Shown here piece after piece: positions 11,620 to 24,033 of a stretch of DNA of 39,644 nucleotides; within the stretch, counting starts at the first letter, position 1; every line of letters begins with the position of its first letter. Source of the DNA: Polytrichum commune. Lineage: Eukaryota; Streptophyta; Polytrichopsida; Polytrichales; Polytrichaceae. The DNA is taken from assembly GCA_950295325.1 (NCBI GenBank), contig OX485807.1:50210796-50250439 (forward strand), written 5' to 3'. Made by a program: the position numbers and the translations under genes. The notes beneath the pieces were generated by a model, which was given only the letters and a program-made list of their open reading frames with translations, made no database searches and was not told the DNA's origin.

Positions 11620-13240
11620 TTGGGATACTAGTTTAATAGAAAGCCGAACCGTTACAATTTAAGGACCGAGTTGTCATACTTCCAACAACATTTTACAATG
11701 ACTGGTGTTAAATTTGTACTTCTGAGGACTTGAAGCAATAAAGCTTATGTTATGTGGACGGTGAATAAGACCATATCTCTTGCTGCACACGAAATTTGGA
11801 CCTGCAACGTGGATGAGCCCGTCACACATACTCTTTCAAGTTTTCCCCAAATTGTGTTGCTGCCACATTCAAATTGTGTTCCTGTCACATTCTGGTCGAA
11901 TTTAGGCTCTCGGAATACGGGAATCAGGGTGAACAAGATAGAATTGCATTCATCATAGGGTTCTTCAAGTTTGTTGATCATATGTCACATTGTGACACAT
12001 ATAACAATTTCCATATATTTTTCAATAGAAGGTGCTTAAATCATTGAATCCAACAGTAAGATGAACCTCAGGTTCATGGTTGATATATTGCATCTTGTAA
12101 GTAGAGTAAGGCCAGGCCCAGGGTCTACATATGTGTATCCTATGATAATCGAACTGAAGTCTTCATTGTGAGCACTGGAAATGCAAACGAAGCTACAAGG
12201 TCACCTTATATATAACTTGCACCAAGACAGCATGAACCATAATTTACCATTGGGGACCGTCTTACTAAGCCACCAGCATTTCGCACATAGCGTAGAGAAT
12301 TCTAGAGTGGTTCAATTAATGTTCAGTAGAAAGTAATCACAAGGTTCAACGCAGCAACATAGTCTCAGAGAAAATGTGATAGGGTCATTCGTGTTCACGT
12401 CCATATTTGTGTAGTCTTTGTATTTTGTGCGAGGTCACATAACTTAGATGTAGCTATGTTTGACAAACCAAACACTGTGCACATGGTTGTAAATCTTTTT
12501 GAAAGAACACACATCATCAAGATGCCAACTTTAGAATACTAAATTGTTCTACACATTAAAAAAAACCAAGAGAACATGGAGCAAACCGCCCTGTCTCGCA
12601 AACGTTATGTGCATCCTACCCATCAACATGTGTTCAAACAAGATCAGATCTTGCACACAACAATCCACCTTTACACTAGAAGTTCAGCACCTAACATTGC
12701 TAATCCATGCATTCCTACTAACATTGGAGAGTTACCCCCTCCCGCAACCCAACTCGCCCGAACCCCGCAGTCCACCCCAATGTACCGATATAGAATGTTC
12801 TTCGTTTAAACCTCACATGGACTCTAAGCATGCACCGAGAACTTACCGGACATGAAAAACTTTGTACGCAAAACAACTAGCTCCTAACCCAAAGTCTAGT
12901 TGAATCAAATGATAACTCTAGTCATGTTTGGGGAGATTTTGGAAACATTCAAATGTTTCTAAATTGAATTGGTTACATGTTGGTTCTTTTGGTTATTTTT
13001 TTATTGGACCATGCCTAGTGGTGCATTTATTTTTTATTTATTTTAAAATACTCATTCTAAAATGTATTTTAAGATACTCGGCAAATTTCCAGGCATTTTT
13101 AATGGTTTTGATGATGAATTCACTATTATAGTTAGTCCATGCTAGTAGGGCGAATATGGACATGTGCAACTTCGCCAATTGTTCCATATTACCAAATAAT
13201 ATTAGTACACTCAAACTCAATGGTAATACCTAAGCTTTGG
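11620..13240. other. No gene recognised
   Basis: AT-rich sequence with short frames only. The two overlapping frames at 12544-12855 are Pro/Thr-rich and do not look like a real exon. No repeats are evident beyond short A/T runs. Confidence 0.4.
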
Positions 13241-13247
13241 GCCTTGG

Positions 13248-13427
13248 ATGGAGAATGACGACAATGACATTGATGACTACAGTGATGTTGATGAGGACAA
13301 TGTTGAACAAAACGAATTTCGCATTGGGGATGTTCCATGCGTAGTCTTGGATCAATATTTGGGCGGAGAAGAGCTCGTAGAATTGATCCTAGAAGAGGGG
13401 AATGTTTTTGAAAATGATTTGTCATAA
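13248..13427 (+). CDS. Short acidic ORF, probably a broken exon
   Basis: ATG to TAA gives 59 residues, very acidic, starting MENDDNDIDDYSDVDEDNVE and ending in an amphipathic segment (EELVELILEEGNVFENDLS). The run of Asp/Glu-coding GA-rich codons with no interruption is unlikely by chance in this AT-rich setting. Acidic tails of this kind often close transposase or nuclear proteins, and the ORF lies just outside the CACTA end at 13636, so it may be a tail fragment of another element. I find no upstream exon. Function unknown. Confidence 0.35.
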   Translation: MENDDNDIDDYSDVDEDNVEQNEFRIGDVPCVVLDQYLGGEELVELILEEGNVFENDLS

Positions 13428-13639
13428 AGGACCTCACGGATTAATGTCTTCGATGTTTGTCAATTAAAAAAACGTTAAAATGTTTTGAGATATTTTAACT
13501 TTTATTTTATAATGCCACCTCCAACCTTCAAAACAAAAAATGCAACACTAGCCATGCCTTAAGGTTAGGACTATCCATTCACTTGGTTCTACAAGACCTT
13601 AAGGCTAGCGATGAGCTTACGTTTGAGAAGTAGGTCACT

Positions 13640-14440
13640 ATGCCAAAAACAAGCTTTTTTGACTGGGGTTTTCGACTGAAAATGGTATAAAACCAGGTAC
13701 TTGACTAGGACTACTGTAGTCGCAAAGTCAGTGAAATGCTTGTTAGGTCGGACCAGTCGCTTGGAACAAGTTGACTACGGTTTATTCTGTGGGCATTTTG
13801 TTCCCTATGCGCGTTCCCAATGGCATTTTGGGACCTCGATTGGCATGGACCTTGGGACATCGTTTGTCTTCACTACATATAGTCATGCTCTCTTGACTAG
13901 CATTAGTAAACAAGTAGTGCCCACTCTACCAAATATAGTCACGATATACTGACCATACGTAGTAAATGCTTAGTCATGTCAATAATTCCGGAGATTCACT
14001 AAGTCTAGTCAAAATAAATTGTGTGTGATCTGGGAAATTGGTCATGTTTGGCACAACGTTCCACTATATGTAGTCACATTGGTGTGACTATGATTAGTCA
14101 AAGACTAGTCAGGCATTAGTCATATCTATGGGTGGTCTCCACATCATATAGCGTTCATTGCTTAAGAAATTTTGTCGTTGTTGTTCATGGTTGGCAATCT
14201 AGGGTTTTCCTTCACTAAAACTAGTCACACAATTGGCATTCAGCAGTCATCAAGCATAGTATTCTTCACGACTAACAATCATTTTAGTAATTCAATTCAA
14301 TTACAAATGGTCACGCATAGTCACTTCTTTGCATTCACTGTGGACGTACATTCCACATTTGTGACTAACTCTAGTCAAAACATGTGAATACTTTTGGTCT
14401 TTATTTTTTATATTGTTATTAGAAGTAGTCAAATTTATAC
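13640..14440. repeat. CACTA subterminal AGTCA/TGACT word cluster
   Basis: About twenty occurrences of AGTCA or its complement, many as TAGTCAC or ACTAGTCA and in both orientations, follow the CACTA terminus. In En/Spm elements such clustered short words bind the TNPA-type protein. They explain the small frames here, which I do not call as genes. Confidence 0.55.
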
Positions 14441-14749
14441 GACAAGTGATAGAACTAGATGCATATTTCTGTATGCTTGGCTTCAATATTTGTGGTAACT
14501 TGCTGAGGTGTGCATATCAACCATTCCTTACAAACAAATACTGGTAGATAACCATACATTGGTTAAAAGAGCAGTTTACATTGAAAATAATCATTTTGGG
14601 TATAGTCCTCCAATAAGGAGGCTGGGGTTCCTAGAGAATGACATCAACTAAGCTTCCAGAGTGTGGTGTAAACATTATGTGGGCCACAAAATAAACTGCC
14701 CAACGGCGTCACCAACTTTTGTGACTGGTGGATCATCTAACATTATGCT

Positions 14750-14968
14750 CTAATATAAGACATATGCATCATCGTGGCTCCGCAACACCTCAACGGACAC
14801 AGTCCCTTCACTGATGGGTACTCCATGCACTGTCCCCCCTAGAAGAGTCGTGACCCTCCCGTCCCCTACTAAGAGCAACTCCTCGTCGACTCCTATTCCC
14901 ATGATTTTCACAATGTCTCCTATTGCAAAAGGCGACACTGCTTCAACCTCCTTCAATGTGTATTTTTC
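14750..14968 (-). pseudogene. Terminal exon of the CACTA-associated protein
   Basis: After a clear acceptor (TTTCTGCAG) the minus strand reads EKYTLKEVEAVSPFAIGD and continues for about 72 codons to a stop at 14750. Key features are a repeated Gly-Val rhythm, a VHGVPISEGTVSVEV segment and a closing SHDDAYVLY. The pattern 'VHG-x-P-I-x-x-G-x-V-x-V-x-V' followed by D-A resembles the domain (DUF8039-like) downstream of many plant Ptta/En/Spm transposase-like proteins. It is on the same strand as the exons at 31760-33380 and is probably the end of that gene, now 16.6 kb away. Assignment rests on pattern similarity only. Confidence 0.4.
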
Positions 14969-15095
14969 CTGCAGAAACAATGACAGGCTTTGGAGTTAGG
15001 GCCGGATTTCACCGTGTATACATGACTTCGATCTTGTTGACTACTACCAGTGAGTTTCAACGAATGCAATAGTGAATACCAATAATGAAAGTTTC

Positions 15096-15130
15096 TACTT
15101 AAAACACTATATTCGTTAATTGGAGACTTT
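15096..15130 (+). repeat. Left inverted terminal repeat of the 16.6-kb element
   Basis: Matches the complement of 31662-31696 at 34 of 35 positions. It is followed directly by a hairpin (GAGACTTT-GG-AAAGTCTC, 15124-15141). Confidence 0.6.
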
Positions 15131-15344
15131 GGAAAGTCTCAAAATAAATTGGACCCGTAGTTTCGGATGCGAATATTGTGAACGTAGCGAACATGGGGAA
15201 CATGGGGAACAATGGCAACATAATGTTTTAAAGATCCATATGTGATGAATATATATATATTTCTAAATATAGTAATTATTCAGTTGATAATCAAAACTAT
15301 GCCAACACAATATTCCAATGACACGAAATTGCAAATTAGCATCT

Positions 15345-15720
15345 GCAATATAATTATATAGTTTAGGGTCCACATCCGTAAAAACACAGACATAAAAAAC
15401 ATTTGGATTCCACATCCGTAAATCAATGCATCCATGCAATATAATTATATAGTTTAGGGTCCACATCCGTAATAACACAAACATAAAAAACATTTGGATT
15501 CCACATCCGTAAATCAATGCATCCATGCAATATAATTATATAGTTTAGGGTCCACATCCGTAATAACACAAACATAAAAAACATTTGGATTCCACATCCG
15601 TAAATCAATGCATCCATGCAATATAATTATATAGTTTAGGGTCCACATCCGTAATAACACAAACATAAAAAACATTTGGATTCCACATCCGTAAATCAAT
15701 GCATCCATGCAATATAATTG
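15345..15720. repeat. 91-bp tandem repeat, about 4.1 copies
   Basis: Unit starts at 15345, 15436, 15527, 15618 and 15709 (GCAATATAATTATATAG...). Copies are almost identical. Each carries two CACATCCGTAA words, which are half-sites of the element's palindrome. The array lies just downstream of the DUF7869 stop codon, in its probable 3' untranslated region. Repetitive open frames on the minus strand are a by-product of the 91-bp periodicity. Confidence 0.9.
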
Positions 15721-15834
15721 TAATCTATAAAATTGTTATAAAATGTGTCTAATATAGTATTCGACCCCAATGTCATATATTTTATGAAAAACCAATACAC
15801 ATTCAAATATCTTTGGTCCAAACCTACGTCAATA

Positions 15835-18800
15835 TCATTCACCATCTTCATCTTCTACTTCATTTCCATTCTTGACATTGTTTTCTGCAACAGCAATACG
15901 TGCCAAGTTGTCTTTGGCAAAATCTATATGTTTTTGGGGGATGGTCATTGTTTCAGTTTTGGAACCTTTGCGTGGTTTCCAAGCACAAAGTATGGTATCC
16001 GTGTTTATCCATATTGGTTCGTATGCTGAGTCCATTGTCCATTTGAAACTTTTTTTCGTGTCCCACCCTAAATATGTGCGGAGCACATTTTGATCTTTGG
16101 TGCTTGGACGGAAATATTCCACCTCAATTTGACGAAAATTTGGGCTAGTTGGAACAAAATTTGGTGATGACAATGCTTTCACCAACCAAATCGGTTTAGG
16201 ATGTTCCTCATCTCCAGGACGTACGAGGACCATATAACCTTCGTAGCAATCAATAGCCACACGAAATGATGGAGCCGGGCGATTACGAGCAGGGCCAACA
16301 TAATGGTCGTCCGCCGCGAACTCTTCACGGACGTCCCCATTGTTGAAGAACATGGCCTCAGATTCCACAATTGTCACTCGGCTTAGTAGCCAAAAACCTT
16401 GTGTCAAACATGATGGTCTATCGTCTTCGGGTGCTAGCAACGCTGAGCGGATGCGATCCCAATACGCAATCAATGGTTCGTGGGTATCCCGAACACGTCT
16501 TGTGATGTCTTCCTCGCACAAATCTTTCCAGTACTCGATGAATCCAGATATACCTTTGATGATTTCTGGTCCATTCCTCATGGGGTTGGGTTTGCAGGGC
16601 TTCGGCTCCCCATCAGGTAGCATACATTTGCCATCTTCGTTTTGGCGCCATACAAGTATCCCTTCCTCTGGGCCCCAATTCGGGGAGGTACACAAAACTT
16701 TGAATTGCATGGCCGGTAGACCATCATCACGCATATAGAATCGGAATTGTTGAGCCTTGGTATGGCCCACTAAGCGGTCACCTCCCTTAAGAATGAATGG
16801 TTTGATAAACGATTTGAAATCGGGCACTTCTTCAATCAAATGCGGGATGACTGGCACATTATCTAAATCCATGTACGATTTCATGAGAAGAGGAATTGTG
16901 GGAAAATCCTCCTCGTGCAACTTCATACTCCAACGTCCGAATGAAGCGTCAATGTCATCGTGCGTGTGGCCAACCATCAAAAAAGACACAAACACTTCTT
17001 TGAAAATGCCCTTGGCTACGAGCAATGACCAAAAACAAAATACGTATCGACATTTGTTGTCCTTGGCACAATTGTCAAGTTGCACGTGTAGAGTTGGAGG
17101 CAAAGGTTTAGCAAGAACGGGTTGTTCAGGTGGTTCTTGCAGTAAAGATAGGCAAACCTCCTTCCTCTCTAGCACAGCCTCATAAATCGGTGTTGTTCCA
17201 CATCCAACAAAAAGAACACGAGAGGATGATGTGGGCGGACTCTCAAGATCTCGTAGAAGTTTTGCAAAAGACCCTACGGTATGATTGGCGTCGCCAGGAT
17301 AGAAATCCAAGCCATAATGTGCATATTTCATGTCCACATGACCATGTGCGATCATACCTGCATTTAGCCACACAAATCGTATATATGAATGAAATTCAAA
17401 AATTTCCCCAAGCAAGCAAAAAAATGTACACTTACGGACGTACATCCGTAAATCTTAACAAAGAGTATGTGGGCACGCAAAAAATAAATGTGAAAACCAA
17501 CAAACCTGTGACAGATATTGGAAGCTTGAAATATCCATCTGTAGCCTTTATTTTCCGCGCATAACAAGGGCACGCCGTCTTTGCATGGTCCATTTTGTCA
17601 TGAATGATTGTCAAAACCTCATTCGGCCTCATTATCGATAATGCGCGATTCTTGTAGTAGTCTTGACGGTGTGCCTCCTGGTTGTTGACATGCTCAATGT
17701 ATTTCAGTTGATGTCGGTTGTGGGACTCAGTCCCAATGGGATGTGCATCTCGAAGGCCTTTATATTTCTCACAAGCAGAACACCTGGCAAACTTATCCCC
17801 AGGTCTCTTCGTAATGTATTTTGCGAATTGTTGATTCTTGATCACACTCAATTTTGACAACGAAATCGGCCCACATCCAGCCTTTTCGCCAACTTCATTA
17901 ACATCCATAAGTATGTTCTTCCATTTTGTCCCTGTAGGCAAAACCATCTGAACAACCTTTTCCCCCGACGGCAGAGTTCGCGTCTTGTGTGGCATCGCAT
18001 CTGCCAATGGTATAATGATGGTTGATAGTGTTGCAGCCGCTTGGAGTGTTGCCTCCCTAGGCTTCTTTGTGCCAGAGTTGCCATGGAACCGAGAACGGCG
18101 TCCTTGCATCGAGTAGTTCCGGAACCTATAAAAATCTGCCTTTGAAACTGCATGTATAATGTACCATGCCTTGCAACATATCTCGACATTTTCCAAGGTC
18201 ACAACCTTACGACCTTCGACATCAAGATGCATGTTGCGATGGACTTCAAGTTTCTTTGCAGATCGCATACGAAAGTCCGCGAGCCACATCTCTTGTCTCA
18301 AAGATTTGATCTTGTCACGGGGAAATAGTTGGCAACATCTCTTTGCACAACAATCCTTTGTTGCTACGGACCTAATAGATGCATCTCCCAATGTTTGATC
18401 TCGATGACGTTGCGTGGGTTCACGAGGCAAACGAACGGAATCATATTTACGCCGACCCATTCTAGGACGCATTGTGGAGAACAATGCCGATTGCATTTGA
18501 TCAAAACGGCGGGAATGATTCCACAAGCTGACACCATCATGAAGAACACTGCGCAACGGCCATCGACGAAGAGAGAATCTCCAACCAGAAGGCACTTCCA
18601 ACGGATGTAAGGAATTCAAAATGCACACCCCCACATCTTCTTCCCCAAGGGGATTTGCATCAATACAATCCGTAGGATTCGAGTTCCGACAAACACCATC
18701 AGCCACGGGGACGCCACATCCATTGAGGAGGACGACATCAAGATCAATCCACTGCTCCCAGGAATAACCCTCACATGGTGGGAGGAATTCATCCTCTACA

Positions 18801-18910
18801 TTGGCGACACCAATTGTAGTTTCTTGTTCCACGACAACTTCAAACTCGCTAGCATAGCTTGACGCTTCCGACGAAAAATCAACCCCACTATCACCGACGT
18901 TGGAATCCAT
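15835..18910 (-). CDS. DUF7869-type protein, candidate transposase, apparently intact
   Basis: Two exons: 18910-17506 and 17357-15835, joined in phase across a 148-bp intron (CAG|GTTTGT ... AATGCAG|GT). The product is 975 residues. The chosen ATG sits in GTGGCCATGG context; an in-frame ATG at 18970 would add 20 residues. The N-terminus is acidic. A Cys/His cluster (CCAKRCC; CSACEKYKGLRD about residue 374 followed by His residues) precedes the C-terminal domain. Acidic motifs in RNase-H-fold order are IHDKMDHAKT (about 437), VQLDNCAKDNK (about 560) and VGHTHDDIDASFGR (about 596); the last two are hallmarks of DUF7869, a domain common in repeat-associated genes of seed-free plants and some animals. 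By analogy with DDE/D enzymes it may be the transposase of the surrounding element. The intron contains a copy of the palindrome, and a cluster of copies lies directly upstream. No stop or frameshift is seen. Confidence 0.75.
17431..17453. repeat. Palindrome copy in the DUF7869 intron
   Basis: CTTACGGACGTACATCCGTA plus AAT: same arms as the upstream copies, with TAC in the centre and one mismatch. It lies wholly in the 148-bp intron. Confidence 0.8.
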
Positions 18911-19053
18911 GGCCACTACAAGAGAGCCAAATGAAGAGTATGTCAAAATATCCCATTCAATAAATGTCATGGATAGCCCTAACGCTTATTATTGTCAATG
19001 AAACACAATGTGAACACTAGTGGATTTCATGGCTTGAAAACAAAGCTAGCATT

Positions 19054-19896
19054 GGTATACGAACGTGCGTCCGTATACCTCCATGTAATAACATCAGCAG
19101 CGCAAGCACACGCGCATACGGATACATTGATGTGTTCATAGGAGCGGAAAGGAGGAGGCAAAAAAAACATCACTGGTTTATGGACGCGCATCCGTAAATC
19201 GGCTCGTGCACAGAGTTCAGTTAAACCCTCAACCAAAACAAAGGTATACGGACGCGCGTCCGTAAACATCCGTATGACAAACATCAATGTAGTCCTAGAC
19301 AGAGGTTCAAGGAAGCAAGAGGTCCTCCAAACACGGCCATGTATACACAGGCCTGATGACTCATGAAATTTGAAGAGGTTTGAACACGGCCATACGTGCT
19401 TCCTAAAATGTTTAATCACTGTCAAATTATTATAGTATGACACATAGGGTGATGTAGGCTAAGGGATGCGAGCTCCCAACCCTTCATGACCGTACAGTCT
19501 CACTGCAGTCTCAGTCTACATGGCACATTATGGTAACAAAGGTTTCCAGGTTTACGGACGCGCGTCCGTAAACCTCTGTGGACCTCATTCCTAGCATAAA
19601 GACAGTGATCGATGGAATACACCTCTGTGGACATCATTACTAGCCTAAATACAATGTCCAACGCGCCAAGGGGTTTACGGTTTACGGACGCGCGTCCGTA
19701 AACTTCCATGGTAATATATTGTCGTTGTGGTGCTCTACACGACAGGTGGTATAGGTGACCTACAGAACTATAGCACCAAAGGTATGCAGGTTTACGGACG
19801 CGCGTCCGTAAACCTCAACGTACATGAGTATTGGCTCAAACAAATAAAGGTTCAATGAACCAATATGTTTAAGGTTTACGGACGCGCGTCCGTAAA
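19054..19896. promoter_or_regulatory. Palindrome cluster A, upstream of the DUF7869 gene
   Basis: Seven palindromes at about 19054-19079, 19176-19200, 19243-19267, 19549-19574, 19679-19702, 19789-19814 and 19873-19896, with half-sites near 19105 and 19266. The shared core is ACGGACGCGCGTCCGT with T-rich left and A-rich right arms; copies at 19549 and 19789 are perfect over 26 bases. The sequences between them are unrelated and the spacing varies, so this is not a tandem array. The cluster starts 144 bp before the start codon of the leftward gene. It could be an operator region, transposase-binding sites, or amplified small repeats. Confidence 0.7.
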
Positions 19897-19899
19897 TCT

Positions 19900-22800
19900 C
19901 CGTGATTTGCGGCGTGAAAATAGGATCATTGCACCAGAAAAGATAACTGTCCGAAATTTTAAAAAAATCAGCACACTACAAGGAGAGTGCAACCCAAATA
20001 CAAATTGTGTACCCTAATGGGCTCAGGACTTGGGGTTTAGGGTATAATAGGTCCATTGCAATAGGATCTTTACTTGCACAAAATCTGTAGCAGGAGCACA
20101 CTACAAGAGCGCAACCCACAGCTGAGATGCAAAAAGAGTCCCGACGGTGGGGGGTGTCCCCTTAAGTACTGATCGCTTTAATTTCCCTTGGATCCGTTTT
20201 CCAACATAGGATACCAGCCACCAACTATGTCCTATAAATACAAACCTAGCATTACTACATTCCGTGTGCCAGCCTTACAATGGAATGTGTATTCATGTGG
20301 ACTACATGCATAGACCATGAGTCCACATAATGACAAAGAAAAAGGCATCTATGTATTTGTGGTATACAACAAAGTAAATTGGCTAATATTATATGAGCAA
20401 TAAACATTGTTGAGGGGTGGTTTATAATATTGGAGTACCTAATATGAAGAGTACATTTTAAAAAATGTAGACAACAAAATTGAATTAGCAACGACAATAG
20501 TACATGGAGTATAAAAATACATGTAATCAAAATTAAATTAGCAACTACTTTATTGTTTTGCATACAATGTAATGGTATTGACCATAATATCATGCTATCT
20601 CCTCTCATCTTGCATTTAATATTATAATTACATTGGCCACCACCTAACCACCTAACCATCCAACATTTTTAATTTACCCACCTATACACACCTATACATA
20701 ATTGTATTCATATCTGATACAGAAACTTTGATTACCGTAAGGCCATGATAGTAGCACATCTATTGTCCTAGGTAACATGGGTTGCATTAAATTCAATATT
20801 ATCAATTTTCTCTCTAAACCTTAGGGGCCCCTTCCGTACATCAACATTTACTTCAAAAAAACTAATTATACTAGCCTTCTTCATGTACTATACGTGAGGA
20901 AAAACATATTTTAGTACCTCATGTACATTACCTACATTAATTAATACTCAAACAATACCAATTGTTGCTCCAAGTAACATTCTTACCCTCAACCCTAAAC
21001 CCTATAACCACCCAAACCTAAACAAACATGTGGACATAGAGATGCAAGCATGGTTAACTGAACAACTCCTGATACATGTCAAGGCTTAAGTGGAAAGTAA
21101 TTCAAAACAAGCAAGCAAACAATTATACCAATTGTTGTTCTACGTAATACTATTAACCCATAAAATATAATGGACAGAAAGGGAGGGTAGGGTATCTAAA
21201 TAGTAATAAGGCAACCAATATTAAGTCGGTGACACAAGGGGGATACCCTTAACCCTAAACCCTAAACCCTAAACCGTATAAACGACTCCCGACTCATGTC
21301 AAGGCTTAAAATTCTCTAAAACAAAACCATCAAGATTTCAAAAGTCAAGCAAATTTATGTTTACAAATTATTCTTGAAGACATGGTAAGTGGTGAAAAAG
21401 TAGGTGACATAGAACAAAGATTTATCAAATTGTGAATGGCAATCCGATATGTGGTCTTAATTTGGCTAAGGAAAAAGGTACATGGGTTGCGTAACCTTAT
21501 CTTTCATTTTTTTAATCTTTGTTTGCCTGGGTAAAATCCACCCCTTAGAGGCAAGTACAAGATTTAGCCGAGACTTGTTATTCTTTGATGGGATACAATA
21601 TGAAAACAATTAAGCCTTCAAAACATTTAAGATCATCAAAGTTATGTTCTAAGTCATATTTATCCATTTGCTTTAAACCTTTACTTTTGAAGATAGGTTT
21701 TGAACATCATATATTGGTATTCTATAATCGAATACTTAACACAACCATACATGTCGTGGAAACAAAACTCCAATATAAACAACAATTTGCTACTACTTAT
21801 AGGCGATAATACAAGCTCATGCCTAGGTTTGGAAGGATTGCATGAATCCTGAAGGTTGTTTAATGGACAAGAGGGATGTAAATTCAACACCTACCCATTC
21901 CTTTTGTTCTAATACAAGCTTAGACCTATGTGCAGAGGGATTGAATTAACCCCTAACGTTGTTTAAGATATTATAAGCATTTGATCTTAACCCATATTAT
22001 CTCGATGTTTGGTTTTGTTAATTGTGTTTCAAACATGCTTAATTTAAATATCATTAATAATGATATTCACATCAAAGCATCCCAAGTGTCCAACTTCAAT
22101 AAAGTCCCCAAGTTGCTATTGATAGTATAATTTAGGTTGAAAATCCCCTTTCACAAATTATTGCGATAATTGAGGGATTCATAAGGGTGTAGGGGTTTAG
22201 GGTTAATTGAATTTTTGGCCAATGGGTATATTATTGTCCCAATTGCATTTGAATCCCACCTTTGTGGTAAAAAATTACAAAATGCTTTATCTTTTTTATT
22301 ATTGATGTTATTTAATTGATGCCAATGACATAATATACAATGAATAGTTAATATAGCATTCCATAATTCTAAATATTAAGCAATACTACTTATAATATTT
22401 AGTGTACTAGTAATTTAAAGCCCGCTTACCTTCATATTACAACAAGTCCACAAAGAAAATCTTACACTTGAGTTACTCAACCTCAACCCATACTTCAAAA
22501 TTATGTTTACTATTGGGCCTAGATGGTTATTATAATTTGAGCATTGAGATTCCTTTATTTTTGGTCAGCAATTGTTTTTGGTATTCGTTTTTGGACTCAA
22601 ACCACATACAATCCATCCTCTATAAATGTTATGCTCTGGAATATAATTTTCCTTACATTTATTGTGAGTTAACATTGTAACAACTATAAAGGGAGCTTTT
22701 TGAATGCTTAACAAATTTGATTCATTACAATTATGGAGGGAGAGTTTTGCAAAATTATAAATTATAAAATATGTGTATCAATCACAATATAACCCATATT

Positions 22801-23165
22801 AATAATTTGATCACAAAAGTCAAATTTGGTGGCTTTTGCCACTTTGAAAGGTTGTGACTCAATGTAATGGATGTCATCTGACAATATTGGATGTAGTTCG
22901 TAGGTTAACATTTATAAGTGGCAAATTAACAAAGAGGGGAATAAATTATTCTTAACATGTAACAAAGTTTACATTCTAGTTAGCAATATGAGAGGAGTAC
23001 GAATTTGTTAACAAATACAATTATGAGTTAACATGTGGAAGTGTAACATTTATCGAGGGTGGACTCTAGCAATCACAAAATAGACCAATAGACATATGCC
23101 ACGTAAGGGTTACATGTGGCCTTTGGGCGCGGGTTGATGGGACATCTAGGTAGGGAGTGGATGCG
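19900..23165. other. AT-rich spacer inside the 16.6-kb element
   Basis: About 3.2 kb between the two divergent genes with no convincing gene. The longest frame (20255-20659, minus, 134 residues) is hydrophobic but has no ATG-linked coding signature I trust. It contains telomere-like CCCTAAA repeats at 21249-21275 and isolated TTTAGGG motifs near 20035 and 22197. Confidence 0.5.
21249..21275 (-). repeat. Interstitial plant-type telomere motif
   Basis: Three and a half CCCTAAA units in a row in the spacer of the large element. Confidence 0.75.
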
Positions 23166-23168
23166 ACG

Positions 23169-23510
23169 TTTAGGGTTTAGGGTTTCGATACACTCCCTTG
23201 CTCTTCGCTCCTTTCGCTCCTTTTTGCTCATTTTGCTCCTTTCGCTTACTCCCTTTCGCTCCTTTCCTCCTCGCCCACCATCGTTCCTTTCCTCCTCGCC
23301 CTTGCTCCTCGCCCTTGTTTCTCCTCCTTCTCCTCCTTCTCCCTTGCTGCTGCTGCTCCTTCTCCTCCTTCTCCCTTGCTACTATTACTGGTCCTCCTTC
23401 TCCCTTGCTGGTCCTCCTTCTCCTCCTCCTCCTTCTTGTTGTTTCTCCTCTTTCTCCTCCTCCTTGCTCTTCCTTTGTTGTTTCTCCTCCTCCTTGCTCT
23501 TAGTTCCATA
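23169..23510 (+). promoter_or_regulatory. Telobox and CT-rich tract, probable promoter/5' leader of the ParB-like gene
   Basis: Two and a half TTTAGGG units (23169-23186) are followed by more than 300 bases of almost pure pyrimidine (repeats of CTCCTTT, CTCCTCC). Plant promoters and 5' leaders often have teloboxes and CT tracts. The tract lies 1.4 kb upstream of the ParB-like start codon, with a possible leader donor site (CGCAG|GTG) near 23533. Low-complexity Ser/Leu-rich frames here are not genes. Confidence 0.45.
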
Positions 23511-24033
23511 AGAGCGCCAGGAGCTCTACGCAGGTGTTTTTTTCTTTCCCTCTTTGCTAGATGTGCTGTTCCAGGTGCTAATTAGGTGATTTGAGTTTAT
23601 GTATTGATGCACAAGAGGAGGATTGTGAGTATTGTGTGAGCATGCAATGTTTTGTTGCACTCACAATTGCAAGTAACATCAGAAATTGAGTAGTTTTTTG
23701 CTTGCAGTCTCATTAGGACATTAATGGAGTAGTTTTAGTTGTTGCAAGGGTTTTAGGGTTGGAGTATTTTCAGTTGTTTCAGAGTGCTCCTCCTTTCAGT
23801 TTGTAATTGTCTTCACTTCACTTGAATTCACTTTTTCCAAGTTCTAAGAAATCATATGTTTTGCTTTGTTCACTTCTATCTGATGTCAATGTTCAATCCA
23901 GTGCAATCTTTGTAGTAGGGTTTTTTTGGTGGGTTTGATGCATTTTAGGAGCAACACACAGTTTAGTTGAATCTTGAATGTGCACATTGCATTACCAGAG
24001 GTTTCTAACTTCAATTTTATTGTTAATTTGCAG

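Noticed and set aside
15263-15708. Overlapping repetitive minus-strand ORFs
   Set aside because: They repeat the same peptide every 91 bases and simply reflect a stop-free frame through the tandem repeat.
20255-20659. Minus-strand ORF of 134 residues
   Set aside because: AT-rich, hydrophobic by composition, no splice signals or homologous pattern; consistent with chance.
23116-23585. Ser/Leu-rich and Arg/Glu-rich ORFs on both strands
   Set aside because: They are translations of a low-complexity pyrimidine tract; no start context, domain or splice evidence supports them.
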